64,000 nucleotides of DNA from Nemania diffusa (GCA_038501195.1 JBBPUQ010000009.1:3410001-3474000), one strand, 5' to 3'; counted from the stretch's first letter, positions 12,501-26,990 are shown. The notes: generated from the letters alone by a model not told the origin. Numbers and translations are program-made.

Positions 12501-15500
12501 TATTAAGTTTTTAATAGTTTATATAAAATTTTAACTTTTTTTTTAATTTTTTTATAAATAGTACTAAAAAAATATAAAATACATTATTAAATTTAATAAA
12601 TTTTTTTTATAAATTATTAATTAAATATTTATAAATTATTTTTAATTTATTTAATAATATTTTATATAAAAAGCTATATTAAAAATTATTAAAAGTTTTA
12701 TTTTTAAAAAACTTTATTTTATAATTTATTTTAAATTAATAAAATAAAAAAATATTAAAGTTTATTTTATTAAATATATATAATAAGTTATAATATTTTT
12801 TAAAAATTACTTAAAAAGCTTTTATATAGAAAATTTTTTTTTTTTTGTTAAAAAAAGCTTTTTTTTTATTTTTAATAAACTTATCGATTTTATAAATAAT
12901 AATAATTTATATTTTTTATATAAAATTATTATATAAAACTAATATATTAAAAGTAGCTATAATAATATTAGCTCATTTTAATAAAAACTTAACTTTATAT
13001 TATTTTAGTTTATTTTTTTATATTTTATAAAAATTTATATTGTTAGTTTTTTATTATAAAACAATTTTTTTATTTTTTTTTTAAGTTTTTTTTTTTTTTT
13101 AGTTTTGTAAAAAAAAATTAAATTACTATTTAAATTATATTATATTTTAACAATATTTTTTTTAATAAAGTTAAATTATTTAATAATTAAAATTTAAAAT
13201 ATTATTTAATTTTTTTTAACATTTTTTTGTTAATATAATTGTTATTTTTTTTTAAAAAAAAACTTTATATTTTAATAGTTAATATTTAATTAATACTTAA
13301 GTTTATAAATTATATTTTTATTTAATTTATATTTAAGTTTTAATTAAAATATTAATTAAAAAAATAATTAAATAAAAATATTAGTTTATATTTTTAATAG
13401 TTAAAAAATATGTTATATTTTTAAAACTAAAACTTTTTAATAATTATTTTATAAATTTAAAAAAATATTATTATTAAAAATATATTTTTAAAACTTTTTT
13501 TTTATATTTATAAAAATATTAATAAAATAGTTTTAATACTTTGTTTTTTTTTACTATTATATTTAAAAATTAATTAAAAATAAAATTAAATAATTATAAA
13601 AAAGTTTAATACTTTTATAATTTTTTTTGTAAATAATATATTTATGTTTATATATATATCTGCTTTTATATTTTTAAAAAAGTTTTTAATAATTAATAAA
13701 AGTTTATTATTATTTATAATATATATATATAATAAAAGTTATTTTTTTAAATATTTATTTATTAAGTTTAGTTTATTATTTATATAATTTTTTTGTAATA
13801 TTTTTTTTAAGTAAAAGTTTAGTTTATTTAAAACTATTTTTTTAATGCTTTGTTTTTTTTAATTTTTTTTATAGTAGTATTTTTTAAAACTTTTGCTTTA
13901 TTATAAAAACTAACAAATATAGTTATAATATTTTATAAATGTGCTTTTTTTTAATACTGTTGAAAAAACAGTTTTGTAAAATATGTTTTTTTTATTAACA
14001 ATTAAAATATTTGCTTTTTTTTGTTAGCTTTAATACTTTAAAATTATTTAAAATATTATAACTTTAAATTATTAAAGTTTTAATATTATTATTATTAGTT
14101 TTAATATTACTGTTTTTATTATTAATAATATTTTTTAAAATATTATTAATATTATTATATATAGTTTATTAGTTAAATTTGTTTATATTATTAAAAAAAG
14201 TTAATTAATTAACTTGATATTTAATATTATATTTTTTGTTATTTATATATATTTAATAAACTAATTAAATATAAAATTTAATATATTAGTTAAAAAAAAT
14301 ATTATTATTTAAATAAACAAAAAAAATATTTAATAATTTATTAAATAAGTTATATTTAAAATATTTTTTTTATTTTTTTTTTTTAATTTAGTTTTTTTAA
14401 CTAATTAAACAAAATTAATTTTAAAATTAAAAAAAGTAATTAAAATATAATTATTAAAATTAAAAAATTTCTATTTTAATTTAAACTTTTTATTAATATT
14501 TATATTTTTGTAACTTTTTTTTAAATAATTAAAAAATATTTTAATAATAATTAATTAATTAAAATAATTTTTAATTAAATATAAAAGTAAATATTTAATA
14601 ACTTTATTATTAATATAAGCTTTAATATTAATTATTTTTATAATATTACTAATAAACTAATTTTTACTAATAATTAATTAACTTTTTATAATATATAACT
14701 ATATTTTAAACTTAATATTATTTTTATTTTTATTGTTGTAAAAAATAAATATAAATATTTTAGCTAATTTATAAAATTTTTTATTTATTTAAATAAATTT
14801 TAAAATATTACTTTTATAAAAAAATAAGTTAATAATATATTAATTAGTTTTATTTAATAGTTTTTAAATATAGTTATATTTAATAGTAGCTATTTTTAAT
14901 TTTTAAAATAAATAATTAATAGTTTATTTAAAATAAAAGTTAAAAATAGATCTTTTTTTATTATTTTTTATTAAACAGTTTAGTTATTTTTTTTTATTAA
15001 ATGTAATTTTGCTAAATTTTTTAATTTAATTAATAAAAGTTTTTATATATTAAATAAACAATATAATTAAATTATATAAATTTTTAATTTATTGTTAATA
15101 TATTATTATTATTAAAGATTTAATTTTTATTTTTTAAAATAAAACATTAAAATATTTAATTAAGTTAATAAAAGTATTTATATTAATTAAACTGTTGAAT
15201 TTAAACTAAATTTTTTTTCTAATAAAATAACAAAAATAAAAAAAAAACAACTTTATTAAACTTATATAATTTAGCAATATATTTTGTTAATAAATAATTA
15301 GTTTTTTAAAAAAAGTTTTTTTAATTTAAAATATAATATTTATATATATAAAAAAAGTTTTATATTTAATTTTAAAAATTTTTTATTAAAAAAACTAAAA
15401 TAATTAATTTATTGTTATTTTTAGTTTTTATAATAACTGAAGTATTTTAGTTAAATTTTTAAAAATATATTTAAATATTAGTTTTTATATAAAAAGTTAA

Positions 15501-15700
15501 AAAAAGCTGCTTATTACTTATAATTGTAAATAGTTGCAATTTATTAAAAGTTAAATTAACTTATTTTTTAGTTTGTTATTTAAAAATAATATACTTTTTA
15601 AGTATTAATACTATTATAGCAATTAATTATAATTTAATTTTTTTGTAAAAAATATTTAAAAGTAGTTTTTATACTTTATAAATATAAATAATTTATAAAT
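9516..15700 (-). pseudogene. interior of W, unreadable coding region
   Basis: About 6.2 kb with stops in all frames and no run long enough to recognise a domain. The sequence is T-dominated on the plus strand, which in RIP-mutated elements usually means that the lysine- and asparagine-rich coding strand is the minus strand. Size and position fit a gag-pol region. No motif is claimed. Confidence 0.45.
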
Positions 15701-15938
15701 TATTATATAAAACTTATAAAAAAAGCAAAACTTTAAACAAATAAAGCTATATTATATAAAAAATCTATAAATAAAAAAAAAAAAACAGAGTTAAAAATTT
15801 TCCTGTAAAAAACTTGCTTATATATATATATATACAAAGCGGTCTAAAGCAGCAATAAATAAAGTCACTTATTTAGCTATATAGTAAAACTATTTAATTT
15901 ATTTAAATAATCAAACTAGTATTAACTAATTTATAACT
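15701..15938. repeat. right LTR of W
   Basis: It begins TATTATATAAAAC, matching the left LTR start TGTTATATAAAGC with G-to-A changes only, and ends TTATAACT before the TTTAA duplication. The internal word acaaagcggtctaaagcagc retains C and G that are mutated in the left LTR, so the two LTRs were mutated independently. Confidence 0.85.
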
Positions 15939-16401
15939 TTTAAGTTTTTATTTGATATTTTTTAATAAATTTATATATATAAGCAATAATATTTTTATAA
16001 GCTTTGTTTATTATAAAGTTTTAATATTTTTTAAAAAAATTTAAAAATTTAATATTTTATTAAAACTTTTTATAAATTGTAGCTTTTTTTTTTTATTAAT
16101 AAAGTTGTTATTTTTATTATATTTTTTTATATAAAAAAGTATTAAATTAATTATTAAAGTTATATAAAAAAATTAACAACAAAAATTAATTTTAAAAGCT
16201 TTATTAAATTAAATAAGTTAAATTTAATAACTAAAAAGTTATTTAATAAAATAGTTAATTTTTTATTGTTTAAAATATTTATATAGTATAATAAACTAGT
16301 AAAAATAATTAATATATTTATTATATAAATAATTTAATTAATTAAATTAATTTAATTAAATATAAAACTTTATAACTATAATATATTAAAAATTTTATAA
16401 T

Positions 16402-16618
16402 TGTTATAATTAATATATTTAAACAAAACAAAGTTTGCAAATAAAATATTATTTATATATTAATTATAAAATAAAATAAAAAAAAAACTATTTTAAGCTT
16501 AGTTTATATAAATATATATTTATAAATATATAATAAATTATATATATAAATTAAAAGCTTTACTTTAGCTGTAAATGCTATTTTAAGTACTATTTGGTTT
16601 AACTACTCAGCTATAATT
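16402..16618. repeat. X LTR, right end of copy 1
   Basis: This 217-bp block begins TGTTATAATTAATATATTTA and ends CTATAATT. Copies occur at 29900-30117, 35691-35908 and, with an internal deletion, 27621-27732. All differ mainly by transitions. This copy keeps more G and C than the others (gctgtaaatgct, tggtttaactactcagc). Confidence 0.88.
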
Positions 16619-16623
16619 AACAA

Positions 16624-19600
16624 AAAACTTTTTATTTTTAATATTAATAAAAAGTTCAAATTTATTTATAAACATTTTAAAAAATATAATAAGTAATAGC
16701 AATATATAATTATTAATAAAACTATATATAATAATATTATTAAAAAAATAATAATTAATATTAAATATTTTATTATTTAAAATAAAACTTTTAAAATAAT
16801 TTTTGTTTTTTTTTATTAAAAATAAAAAAAAAATATAATTTAAATATAATAAATTAATAACTTTTAAATAAGTTTAAATAATAATAAATATTTATAATAA
16901 AATAATATATTAAAAGTTTAAATATTAAATTTTATAATTAAATATTATTTAAAAAATTATAAAAAAACTTAAAAATATAATAAACTTTTTTAAATAAAAC
17001 ATTTATATTTTATATATTTAAATAATTAAATTAAAAAAAAAAAAAATAAAAAATAAATATAATTTATTAAAAAGTTAACTTTTAAAATATTATATTTTAT
17101 AAAGTTATAAATATTTATAAAAAAAAATTATAAATTTAAAAAGTTAAATTAAAAATGTTTAAAACTAAATTATAATTATAATAGTTATAATATTAAAGTT
17201 TATATTAATAGTTTTTATTAATAATTTAATTTTTATTAAAATAACTTAATAATAAAAACAAAAATAAAAAAACATTTTAAAATTTTAAACTATTAATAAA
17301 ACTTTTATAATTATTAAAAAAAAAAAACTATTAATTAAAATAGTTAATTTATTTATATTTATTAATAATAAATTAATTAAAAATAAAAGTAAAATTTAAA
17401 AAAAAATAATTATATTATTAATTATATAAAAAGTTTTATTTTTAAAAATATTATAATATTTATTATAAATAATTATAAAAAAAAAACTTATTTTAAAAAT
17501 AAATATAAATTTTAAAAAAATAAAATTATAATAATTAATAATATTTAATAAATATTTTAAAAAACTTTTTAATATATATATAAAAATTTTATAATTAAAA
17601 TTTTAATATAAAAAGTTTTTTTATAAAATTATTAAAATAAATATAATAAAAAAATATTATATATATAAAAAATAAAAAAGTTTTTAAATATATATATAAT
17701 ATTATATAAAAATTAATAATATTATTAAATTAATTATTAATATAATTAAAAAATAACAAAAATTAAAAACTTTTATATTTAAATTAATTATATATAATTA
17801 AAAATATTTTTTTATTATTTAAAAATATTAGTTTTAAAAATTTATAATTTAAATATTTATTATAATAAAAATTTAAATCAAGCTTTTTTTATATAAAAAA
17901 AATTATTATAAATTATATTTATATTTAAATAAATCAATTTTAAAAATAATTAATATATATAATATAATTAATAAATAATTAAATAAATTTTATTATTTAT
18001 TTAAAATAATAAATTTATTAAAAATTAAATAAAATAATAAATAAAAAAAAATAAAAATAATAAATAAAAAAATATTTATATAAATATATTAATTTAATTA
18101 AAAAAGTTAAATTTATTTTTTAGTTTTTTTAATTTTAGTTTTTTTTTAAAATATATAATATTATTTAATTTTTAAATTTATTATTAATATTATATTTATT
18201 ATATTTTTAAGTTTTTTTTTTTTTAATTTATATTATATTTTTATAAATTTAAATATAAATATTATTTATAATAAATAAAATAAGTTTTAATTTTATATAT
18301 AAAAATTAAAAAATTTATTAATATTATAAAAATTATTAAATTATAGTTTTTTTTATTATTTATAAATAATTTAATGTTATATTTTAAATATATTATTAAT
18401 ATATATATAAATTATTTAATTTGATTTTTTTTTTAAAAAAAATTAAATTTAATTTTTACTATTATTGTTTTATTTATTTATTAAATTAAATAATTATAAT
18501 AATATTTATATTTTTTAAAATTTATTAAAAATTAATATAAAATATATTAAAAAAAACAATAATAAAAATATATATAAAAAAAAAAAAAAAACTTAATTAA
18601 ATTTTTTAAATTAAATTTAAATTATTATAATTATAAAATTTTTTATATATAAAATTTTTTTTTTTTAATTTTTTTTTAATTTTTTTTAATTAATTTATTT
18701 TTTTAATTTTTTTATTAATTTTTTAATAATTAATTAATTTTAAAATTAATTAATAATAATTAAATTGTTTTTTTATTAAAAAAAACCTAAATTAAATTAT
18801 ATATATATATTATATAAAATATATAAATATATAAAATAATAAATAAAGTTATAAATAAAGTAATAAAGTTTACTTTAAGTTTTTTTAAAATAAATTTTAT
18901 AACAATTTATATAAATTATTAACTTTTATATTTATTTTATTAATTATAAACTAAAATTTATATATTTTATTATAATATAATTTTATAATTTTTATTAATT
19001 TATAAAAATTATAATGTTTAATATAATTTATTTTAAAAAATTTATTTTATAAAATTTACTTTAAACAAACTTTAACTAAACTTTATAACTTTATTTATAA
19101 TTTCATTTATAGTTTTATATATTTATATATATTATAATATATATATATATAATTTAAATTTTTTTTTTTTTAAAGTTTTTAATTAATAAAATTATTTAAT
19201 TTGTTTTTATATTTTTTATAATTATAATATTACTTTAAAATCGTTTTTTATTTATTAATAAATGTTTAATTTAAATATATAATTATTATTTATTTTATAT
19301 AATATATATATAATAAATAAATTATTTCAATTATATATTTAAAATAAAACTATTAATATAATATATTATTTATATTTTTAAAAAAAATATTATTATTTAA
19401 AAATTAAAATTAATTTTAAAAATTAATTAAGTTTAATTAATTAATTAATTATAATTTTAATTATTATTTTATTTATTATTTTATTATTTATAAAATTTAT
19501 TAATAATAAAAATAAATTTTATAAACTAATTTTATAGTAATAATTTAAAATAACAAATTAAAATAATAACAATAATTTTTTTTAAAAAAAAGATTTACTA

Positions 19601-20992
19601 TTAAATAAAATATAATTATTATATAAAAAGTTTAAATTAACTTTTTTTATTAACAAATAACTATATTATAAAAATAATTTAATTTAATTATACTTTTTAA
19701 ATATAAATATTAAAGTAATATTTTTAAAAAAATTATAAATATTATTTTTTAATTATATAATATAATTATATAATTTATATTTAAAAGTTTTTTAATTAAA
19801 TTTAATAGTTAATATATAATTTATTAAAACAAAATTAAAATAAAAGTTAAACATTTTAAAAAGTTTATTAATAATAAAAACAAATTTAATATTTGAGTTT
19901 ATAAATTTATTAATAAATTTTAAAAAAATAAAACTATTTTTTATAATAAAAAAAATCAAATATATTATTTATTTTGTTAATTTAAAAAATTTATTTTATA
20001 ATTAATAAAAACTTATTATTAATTTATTATTTAATTATTTAATAATATAATTAAAATAGTTTAAATATTAATTATTATTTATTATAATTTAATAATTTTT
20101 TATTAAATATTGTTATAAGCTTTTTAAATAAATAAATATTTATTAATTTATTTTATATTTTAATAATTTTGTTTAAAAAATAAAAATATTTAAATTAAAA
20201 TAAATTTAATTTTTATAAAAATATTTAAATATTAATTTTAAAAATAAAATTTTTAAAATTAATATTAATTTAAACTTTATATATAAAAAGTTTTATAATA
20301 AAATTATTTAAGCTATTTATAATTATTAATAATTATTTAAATAAAGTTAAAAAAATTAAATTTTAAATATAACTAATTTTAAAAAAAGCTTTTTTTTTAA
20401 TAATAAATTTAATAAAATTAAAAAAAAACTAACTTTTTTTAAAATAATAAATATAAAAAACTAATTAATAATTAAAAAAAATATATTAAAATAATACAAT
20501 TTGTTTTAATATAATAATAAAAAATATATAATTAAATAATATTTTTAAAAAAATTATATATTAACTGTTTAAAAAATAAAAAACTATAACAAATTAAAAT
20601 TTAATAAATTTTTTAAGTTTAAAATTTTAAAAAATAAATAAAATTAATAAAAGTTTTTATATTAATTTAAATATTTATTATAATTAATTTAAATAATTTA
20701 AATAATTTATTAAGTTTTTGTTAAATTATATAAATATAAATTAATAAAATTAATATTATAATTATAATTTTATATAATATTAAAAATTAAATTAATTTAT
20801 TAATTAATTAATAATTAATTTAAAAAATTAATAATTAGTTTAAAAAATTAAATATTAATGTAAAACTAAAATTATTAAATTAAAAAAGCTAATTTTATTA
20901 ATTAATTATTATAATAAAATAATTAATAAATATTATTTTTTTAATTAAAAATTATTACTATTAATTATTAAATAATAATTAATTTATATTAG
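16624..20992. other. host sequence M, left part
   Basis: About 4.4 kb of nearly pure A/T between X copy 1 and element Z, with no gene and no recognised domain. The plus strand is A-rich to about 18.1 kb, then alternates. It holds a 3' fragment of a G LTR (about 18212-18277). M is older than Z, which is inserted in it. It could be a decayed element of another family; no second copy was recognised in the window. Confidence 0.5.
18212..18277. repeat. fully mutated 3' fragment of a G LTR
   Basis: About 62 bases match the last third of the G LTR (50452-50505 and 58590-58635), for example ttatattatatttttataaa followed by the same spacing to attatttataataaa. Almost every C and G of the solo LTR is T or A here. 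The rest of the LTR is absent, so this is a truncated and old relic. Confidence 0.65.
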
Positions 20993-20997
20993 CTATT

Positions 20998-21263
20998 TGT
21001 TAATTTAGTTTTATATAATCGATTATATATAACAAAGCTAAAACAAAATATAATATTGTAATTATATAATATTATTGTTATTTTTATTATTTAAAAAAAA
21101 ATCTTTATATATATAATATATATATATATGTTATATAAACTTATTAGTAGCTTGTTAATATTACATATAACAAAGTAAAGCTAATTATTTAATAAATAAA
21201 TAACAAATTATATAAAAAAAATTTAAATATATATTAACTATAATTAATATTGCTATTTTAACA
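20998..21263. repeat. left LTR of Z
   Basis: 266 bp, TGTTAATTTAG to TTTTAACA. It aligns without a net length change to the right LTR. It keeps C and G at several sites (atcgattatat, aacaaagctaaaac, gtagcttgttaat) where the right LTR has T or A. Confidence 0.92.
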
Positions 21264-24200
21264 GTTGTAAACTTTTTTTTTAGTTGTAGTTTCTTTTATA
21301 TATATATATTTTTGAATTTTTTTTTATATATGCTTTTATTTATATATATAATTTATTAGTTAAAACTAATATTTTTAATATTTAATTTAGTACTTTTTTT
21401 ATTAATATATTAATTAAGTTATTTTTTTTATTAATTTAATATATTTTAAAAAAAATTTTCTTTGTATAATTTTTATAATAATATAATATTAATTATAAAT
21501 TGCTTTTTTTATATTATATTAAATTTAATTAAATAGTTATATAGTAATTTTAAATTAAAATATAAAAATGCTAAAATTTATAATATATTTAATATTTTTA
21601 AATTTTTTTAAAAAGTTATATAAAAAATAATTATATTATTAAATTTATTAATTAATTTATATAGTTTATTAATTAATATATTTTAAATGATTTGTTTATA
21701 TTTTTTTAAATTTTAATAAATAATATTGTTAAAAATTTTAAATTTTAAATTAATATTATTTTTTATATAAGTTTTTATAGCTAATATAATTAAAAATTTA
21801 ATTTATAATGTTATATTTATATTATTTATAAATAAACTATTTATAAAAATAAAAAGTTGTATATAATATAAATTAAAAAATATAAATATTAGTTTATAAT
21901 TATAATTATTAATTTGTTGTTTAATTTATTTATTTAAAATAGTTATATTAATTTTTTATAAATTAATAACTTAAACAGTAATAAATAAATTATATAAAGC
22001 TTTTAATTAGCAAATATTGCTTATATATATATTTTAAATATATTAAAAAATATATTGCTATATAAAGTTTTTTATATAAAAGTTAATTTTAATTAATTAT
22101 ATAATTTAATTTTTTTAAATTAATATAATATATTTATTTATAAATATAATTTAAATATTATTAAATTTAATTAAATTGTTTTTGTTTAAAATTTATTTAA
22201 ATTTAGTTTTAAATTTTATTATATAAAGTTTAGCTTTTTTTTTAATTAAAAATTTTAAAATTACAAAATTAAAAATATTGTTTATTTATAGTTTAATAAT
22301 ATTAAATTTTTTAAAACTACTATTAATAACTAATAAATAAAAATTATATAAAATAATAGTTATTTTAAATTTTTAATAATAATATTTATAATATATTTTA
22401 AACTAATATAAATTTAATTTAATTAATTTATATAATAATTATATATTTTATAATATAGTTTTTTAAAAATATTTACTTTTAAGTTTAATAAATAAATATA
22501 TATATATTTTTTATATAAATTTATTAATTAATTATATATATATTTATATAATATTTTATAGTTTATATATTATATTATAATTTCAAATTAAAATAAATTT
22601 AAAAATTAAAATTAATTGCTAATTTATTTATTAAATTATTAATAATTATATAAATATAATTTTTTTTTTTAAATTGTTATATTTTTATATAATTAATTAA
22701 ACTTTTTTATATAATTAAATAGTTTTATTTTTAACTTTTTATATAAGTTTTAATTTAAAAATTTAAATATTGCAGTATTTGTTAAAGTTATATTTTACAA
22801 ATTTAAATATTTTTTATATAAACAGTTTATTAATTTTTATTATATTAAACTTTTTAAAAAAAAGTTTAAATATATTAATAATACTATTTATTTATAGCTT
22901 AATTGTTAATTTATAATTTACTTTTTTTTTAATTAAAAAATATAAAATTTAATTATATAAAAAAAGTTAAAAACTATATTGATTTTTTAAATTAGCTTTT
23001 TTTTTTATATAATATTTATTAAAATAAATAATACATTGTTTTTGTTGTTTTGTTTTATATTTTTTATTATATAATAATAAAGTTTAACTTATATATATTA
23101 AAACTTTATAAATTTATTAATTATACTAATAATAACGTCGGATTTTTTAATACTTTATATTTTATATAGTTTATTTTAGCTTTGTTTTTTTTGCTATATA
23201 AATATTTTACTTTTTAATAGTAGTATAAATATTTTATATAAAATAAAGCTGTTTTATTAATTAATTATATAATTAATTTTGATTTTAGTTTGTTTTTTTT
23301 TAAAATATTTTTATAGGTTTTTTAATAGCTTTTGCTTTTTATATAATATTAAAAAAAAAAAAAAAAATCTTAGTTAATTTTTAAATAAATATTAAAAATA
23401 AATAATATTAATATAAAATTATTAAATTTTATAATATTATTTAAAGTTTTTATTACTATTTATAAAAATTTTTTATTTTTTATATAATAATTTATTTTAT
23501 TTTTTAAAATATTATATATATAATAAAAAAGTTTATATATTAGTTTAATTTTGTTAAAAATTTAATAAACTTTTATAAATATTTTTTAATATATAATATT
23601 TACAATTTTAGTTTAGTTTTAAAATTTTTTAAATAAAAAATTTATATTTAAGTTATATATAATATAATTTAAAAAGCTTTAATATATATTAATTTAAGTA
23701 CTTTTTATATATTTTTTACATTTATTATATAATAAAATATTGTAGCTTAAAATAATATTGTTATATTAATTATATATAATATTTGTTTATTATTTATTTA
23801 TATAATATTAATTACTATTTTATAATTAAAATTATAATTATTTTTAATTATATAATTAATAATAATAACAAAACTTGTAAAAGATTTTTTAAAATAAATT
23901 AATTAATATTGTAGCTAGTTTAAGTTAACATTTTATATAATCTTTTTATATAAAAATATTTAAATTAATAGTATAATTAATATAACTTAGTTTTAATAAA
24001 ATATATATTAGTTTTATATAAGTTAATATTAAAAAATAAATGTTTTTATTTTTTTATATAATAATATTTTTAATATTATTGAAATATATATTTATTTTGT
24101 TAGCATTTTTTAACAAAAATAAAAATAAAGTCAAAATATTTAAAATATAATATATAATAATACTTAATTTATTTTTTATTTATATAATATTTAGAAATAT

Positions 24201-26719
24201 AATTTTATTATTTATATTAAATTTAATATATATATTTTTAAAACTTCAATTTATTTTTATATAAAAGTTTAGTTTTAAATAAGTTTTTAGTTATATTTTT
24301 TTTATTATAAAATAATTAAAAGCTTTTATATTTTATAGTTTTTTTTAATATTTTATATAATATTAAAAGTTAAAAATAAATTAATTAATTAATATAATTT
24401 TATTATATAATTAAATATTTTTGCTAATTATATAATAAAAGTAAATATTATTTATAAAAAATTATATTATTTTTTTAATAAATTTAATATTATTATTAGA
24501 TTTTTTTTTATTTAAATTTAAATATTTTTTAATTGTTATTAAATATTAAAAAAACTTGTTTAAAATAACTAATTTATTATAAATTATTTTATATAAATTA
24601 AAATATTAGTTTTTAATATAAAAATATTTTTATAAAATATAATTAATAAATTAACAATTTTTTTTATTATATATAAAACATTTTTTTTTTATATAATTAA
24701 TTTAGTTATATTTAGTTTATAAACTTTTTTAATATTTATTAAATTTTTAGTTTTTTATATAATTAAAATTATACTTTTTGTTTATTAAATAAATATTTTA
24801 TAAAATAGCTATTTAATTATTGTTTAAAATATAAAAATATATATAAAAGTTTGTAAAAAATACTTTATAAATCGGGTTTTAAAATATTAAAACTATTGCT
24901 AATTTAAATATTTTATAGTATATTTATATAACAGTTATATTTAATTAAACTTTGTTTTAATAGCTAATATTTAAAATTTATTAAACTTTTAACAATTTAT
25001 TAATTATTAGGTTTAATACTTTATATAAACCTTTTTAAAAGTTTTTTTATTTTATTTATATAAAAATAATAATAGTTTAATTAATTTAATATTAACTATA
25101 GTTTATATTTATATTAAAATATATATTTATTATATAATATATTTTATATTAAATTTTATTTAGTTTAATATTATATAGAAAAAAGTTTTTTATATAATTT
25201 TTTAAAATATAAAAAAATATTATATAATATTAATTGTTTAAAATATTTAGTTATTTATAAACATTAATAAATAATCTAGCTTTATTATATAAAAAGTTAT
25301 ATAATTTGTTAAAATAGTTGTGTTTTTTTTTTTTAAGTTTTTTAAAATACTATATACTTTTTTAATAAAATAATCCTATTTTGTACAATTTTTATAAATA
25401 ATAAATTTAAATAAATATTTAAAAGTATTAAATTTAAAATTATATAATAGTTTAAATATAAAATAAAAATAATAAAAAAAATAAAATAAATAAAATATTT
25501 ATAAACAAATAAAAAATTAAATTAATAATTTATTTAAAAAGTTAATAATTTATACAATTTATATAATTATTTTTTAACAATAAATTATATAGTTAATTAT
25601 AAAACTTAAAAATAAACATTTTATAAAACTTTTTTTATTTATATAATTTTTAGTTAAATTAAAAATTACTTAATAAAAAGTATTAAATAAACAATAAAAA
25701 AAAAGTTGTTGTTTTAAAAATATATATTGTTAATATTTTAGTTTTTATAAAAAATAATTATATAAAAGTTTTAAACTATATTTATAAAATTAACAGTTTT
25801 TTAAAATATTTAAATTATTATAAAATATAATAATTTTATAAAATTTTAACAAGTTATATTATTTTACTTTTGTTTATATAATTTTTTAATACTATAAAAA
25901 CAATTCTTTTTATTTTTAAAATATTAATTAAATTATAATATAATATATAATTAATTTAATTAAACTAATATTATATTTAATTTTTAAAATCTTTTTTATA
26001 TATTTTTAAAAAATTTTAACTAATATATTTTAAATATTTGTATTTTATTATTTAATATATAAAATAAATAAAAAAATGTTGTTTTATAGCAATAAACATA
26101 TTAATAAGTTTATTTTAATATTTTTTAATAATATATTTTTATATAGTTATAATATTAATATTAAAATATTTAATCAGTTTATTATATAAAAAGTTAAATA
26201 TAAACATAATTTTTTATTTAGTTTTTTATTAAAACTATTAAAATATTATTATATTTAAAAGTTATTGTTTTAATTTATATAAATAATAAAATTATTTAAA
26301 TAAAAAATATAAACTATTTATTTATTTTTATATATATATTTTTTACTAAATAAAAAAAAGTATATTTATATAATTAAATATAAATAATAAAAATCTTTTA
26401 AATAATCACATTGTTTACTATTGCTTTTTTTATATAAAAATATCTTTTGCTAAATTAAAAAAAGTACATTTATATAATAAAAAACTTAATTTCTGTTATA
26501 TAAAATAATATATATATTTTTTATTAAATTAAAAAAATATATATATATATAAATAAATTTAAAACATAATATAAAAATAAACATTTTTTGCTAAATTAAA
26601 AAAAATATATTTATATAATTAAAATTTAAAATTTATTTTAATCAGCTTTCATTTTTAAATTTTATTAATTTGTAATATATTATTATTAAATAAAAAAAGC
26701 TAATATAATTATTAATTAA
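21264..26719 (-). pseudogene. interior of Z, unreadable coding region
   Basis: 5.46 kb with dense stops. A segment at 25049-25320 is shared with 2095-2360. Small C/G-retaining spots occur near 23135 (aacgtcggatt) and 24872 (atcgggtttt). Presumably gag-pol by size and position; I could not confirm any catalytic motif. Confidence 0.45.
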
Positions 26720-26985
26720 TATTAATTTAACTTTATATAATTAATTATATATAGTAAAACTAAAACAAAATATAATATTATAATTATAGAATATTATTGT
26801 TATTTTTATTATTTAAAAGAAAATCTTTATATATTTAATATATATATATAAATTATATAAACTTATTAACAACTCGTTAATATTATATATAATAAAATAT
26901 AACTAATTATTTAATAAATAAATAATAAATTATATAAAAAAAATCTAAATATATAATAACTATAATTAACACTGCTATTTTAACA
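26720..26985. repeat. right LTR of Z
   Basis: 266 bp, TATTAATTTAAC to TTTTAACA, followed directly by the CTATT duplication. Differences from the left LTR are overwhelmingly C/T and G/A. Some sites are mutated here but not on the left and others the reverse (for example caactcgttaat here against tagcttgttaat). Confidence 0.92.
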
Positions 26986-26990
26986 CTATT

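Larger units (their letters stand above)
9279..15938 (-). mobile_element. W, complete RIP-mutated LTR retrotransposon nested in X
   Basis: A 6.66-kb insertion splits X copy 1; X copy 2b is uninterrupted at the equivalent point (near 35221-35235). It is bounded by direct repeats of about 237 bp (9279-9515, 15701-15938) and by a 5-bp duplication TTTAA (9274-9278, 15939-15943), present once in the empty site. The interior (9516-15700) has no open frame. The T-rich plus strand suggests coding on the minus strand. No reverse transcriptase or integrase motif could be read, so the superfamily is unknown. Confidence 0.85.
3816..16618 (-). mobile_element. X copy 1, RIP-mutated LTR retrotransposon with two insertions
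   Basis: Three blocks (3816-4151, 4378-9278 and 15939-16618) align collinearly with X copies elsewhere: the first with 27845-28170, the others with 30220-35908. They are interrupted by a G solo LTR and by the complete element W. Removing the insertions leaves about 5.9 kb. The right end is a 217-bp LTR (16402-16618). The left LTR and the adjoining internal sequence are missing: similarity starts abruptly at 3816. The T-rich plus strand suggests coding on the minus strand, but no domain is readable. Differences from copy 2b are dominated by C/T and G/A changes, the RIP signature. A 5-base AACAA borders both ends (3811-3815, 16619-16623). Confidence 0.8.
20998..26985 (-). mobile_element. Z, complete RIP-mutated LTR retrotransposon
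   Basis: A 5,988-bp element with two 266-bp direct repeats of identical length (20998-21263, 26720-26985). The LTRs start TGTTAA (TATTAA on the right after G-to-A) and end TTAACA, a proper short inverted TG...CA terminus. A perfect 5-bp duplication CTATT flanks it (20993-20997, 26986-26990). The interior is mostly T-rich on the plus strand, suggesting minus-strand coding, but no domain could be identified. Superfamily unknown. Confidence 0.9.
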
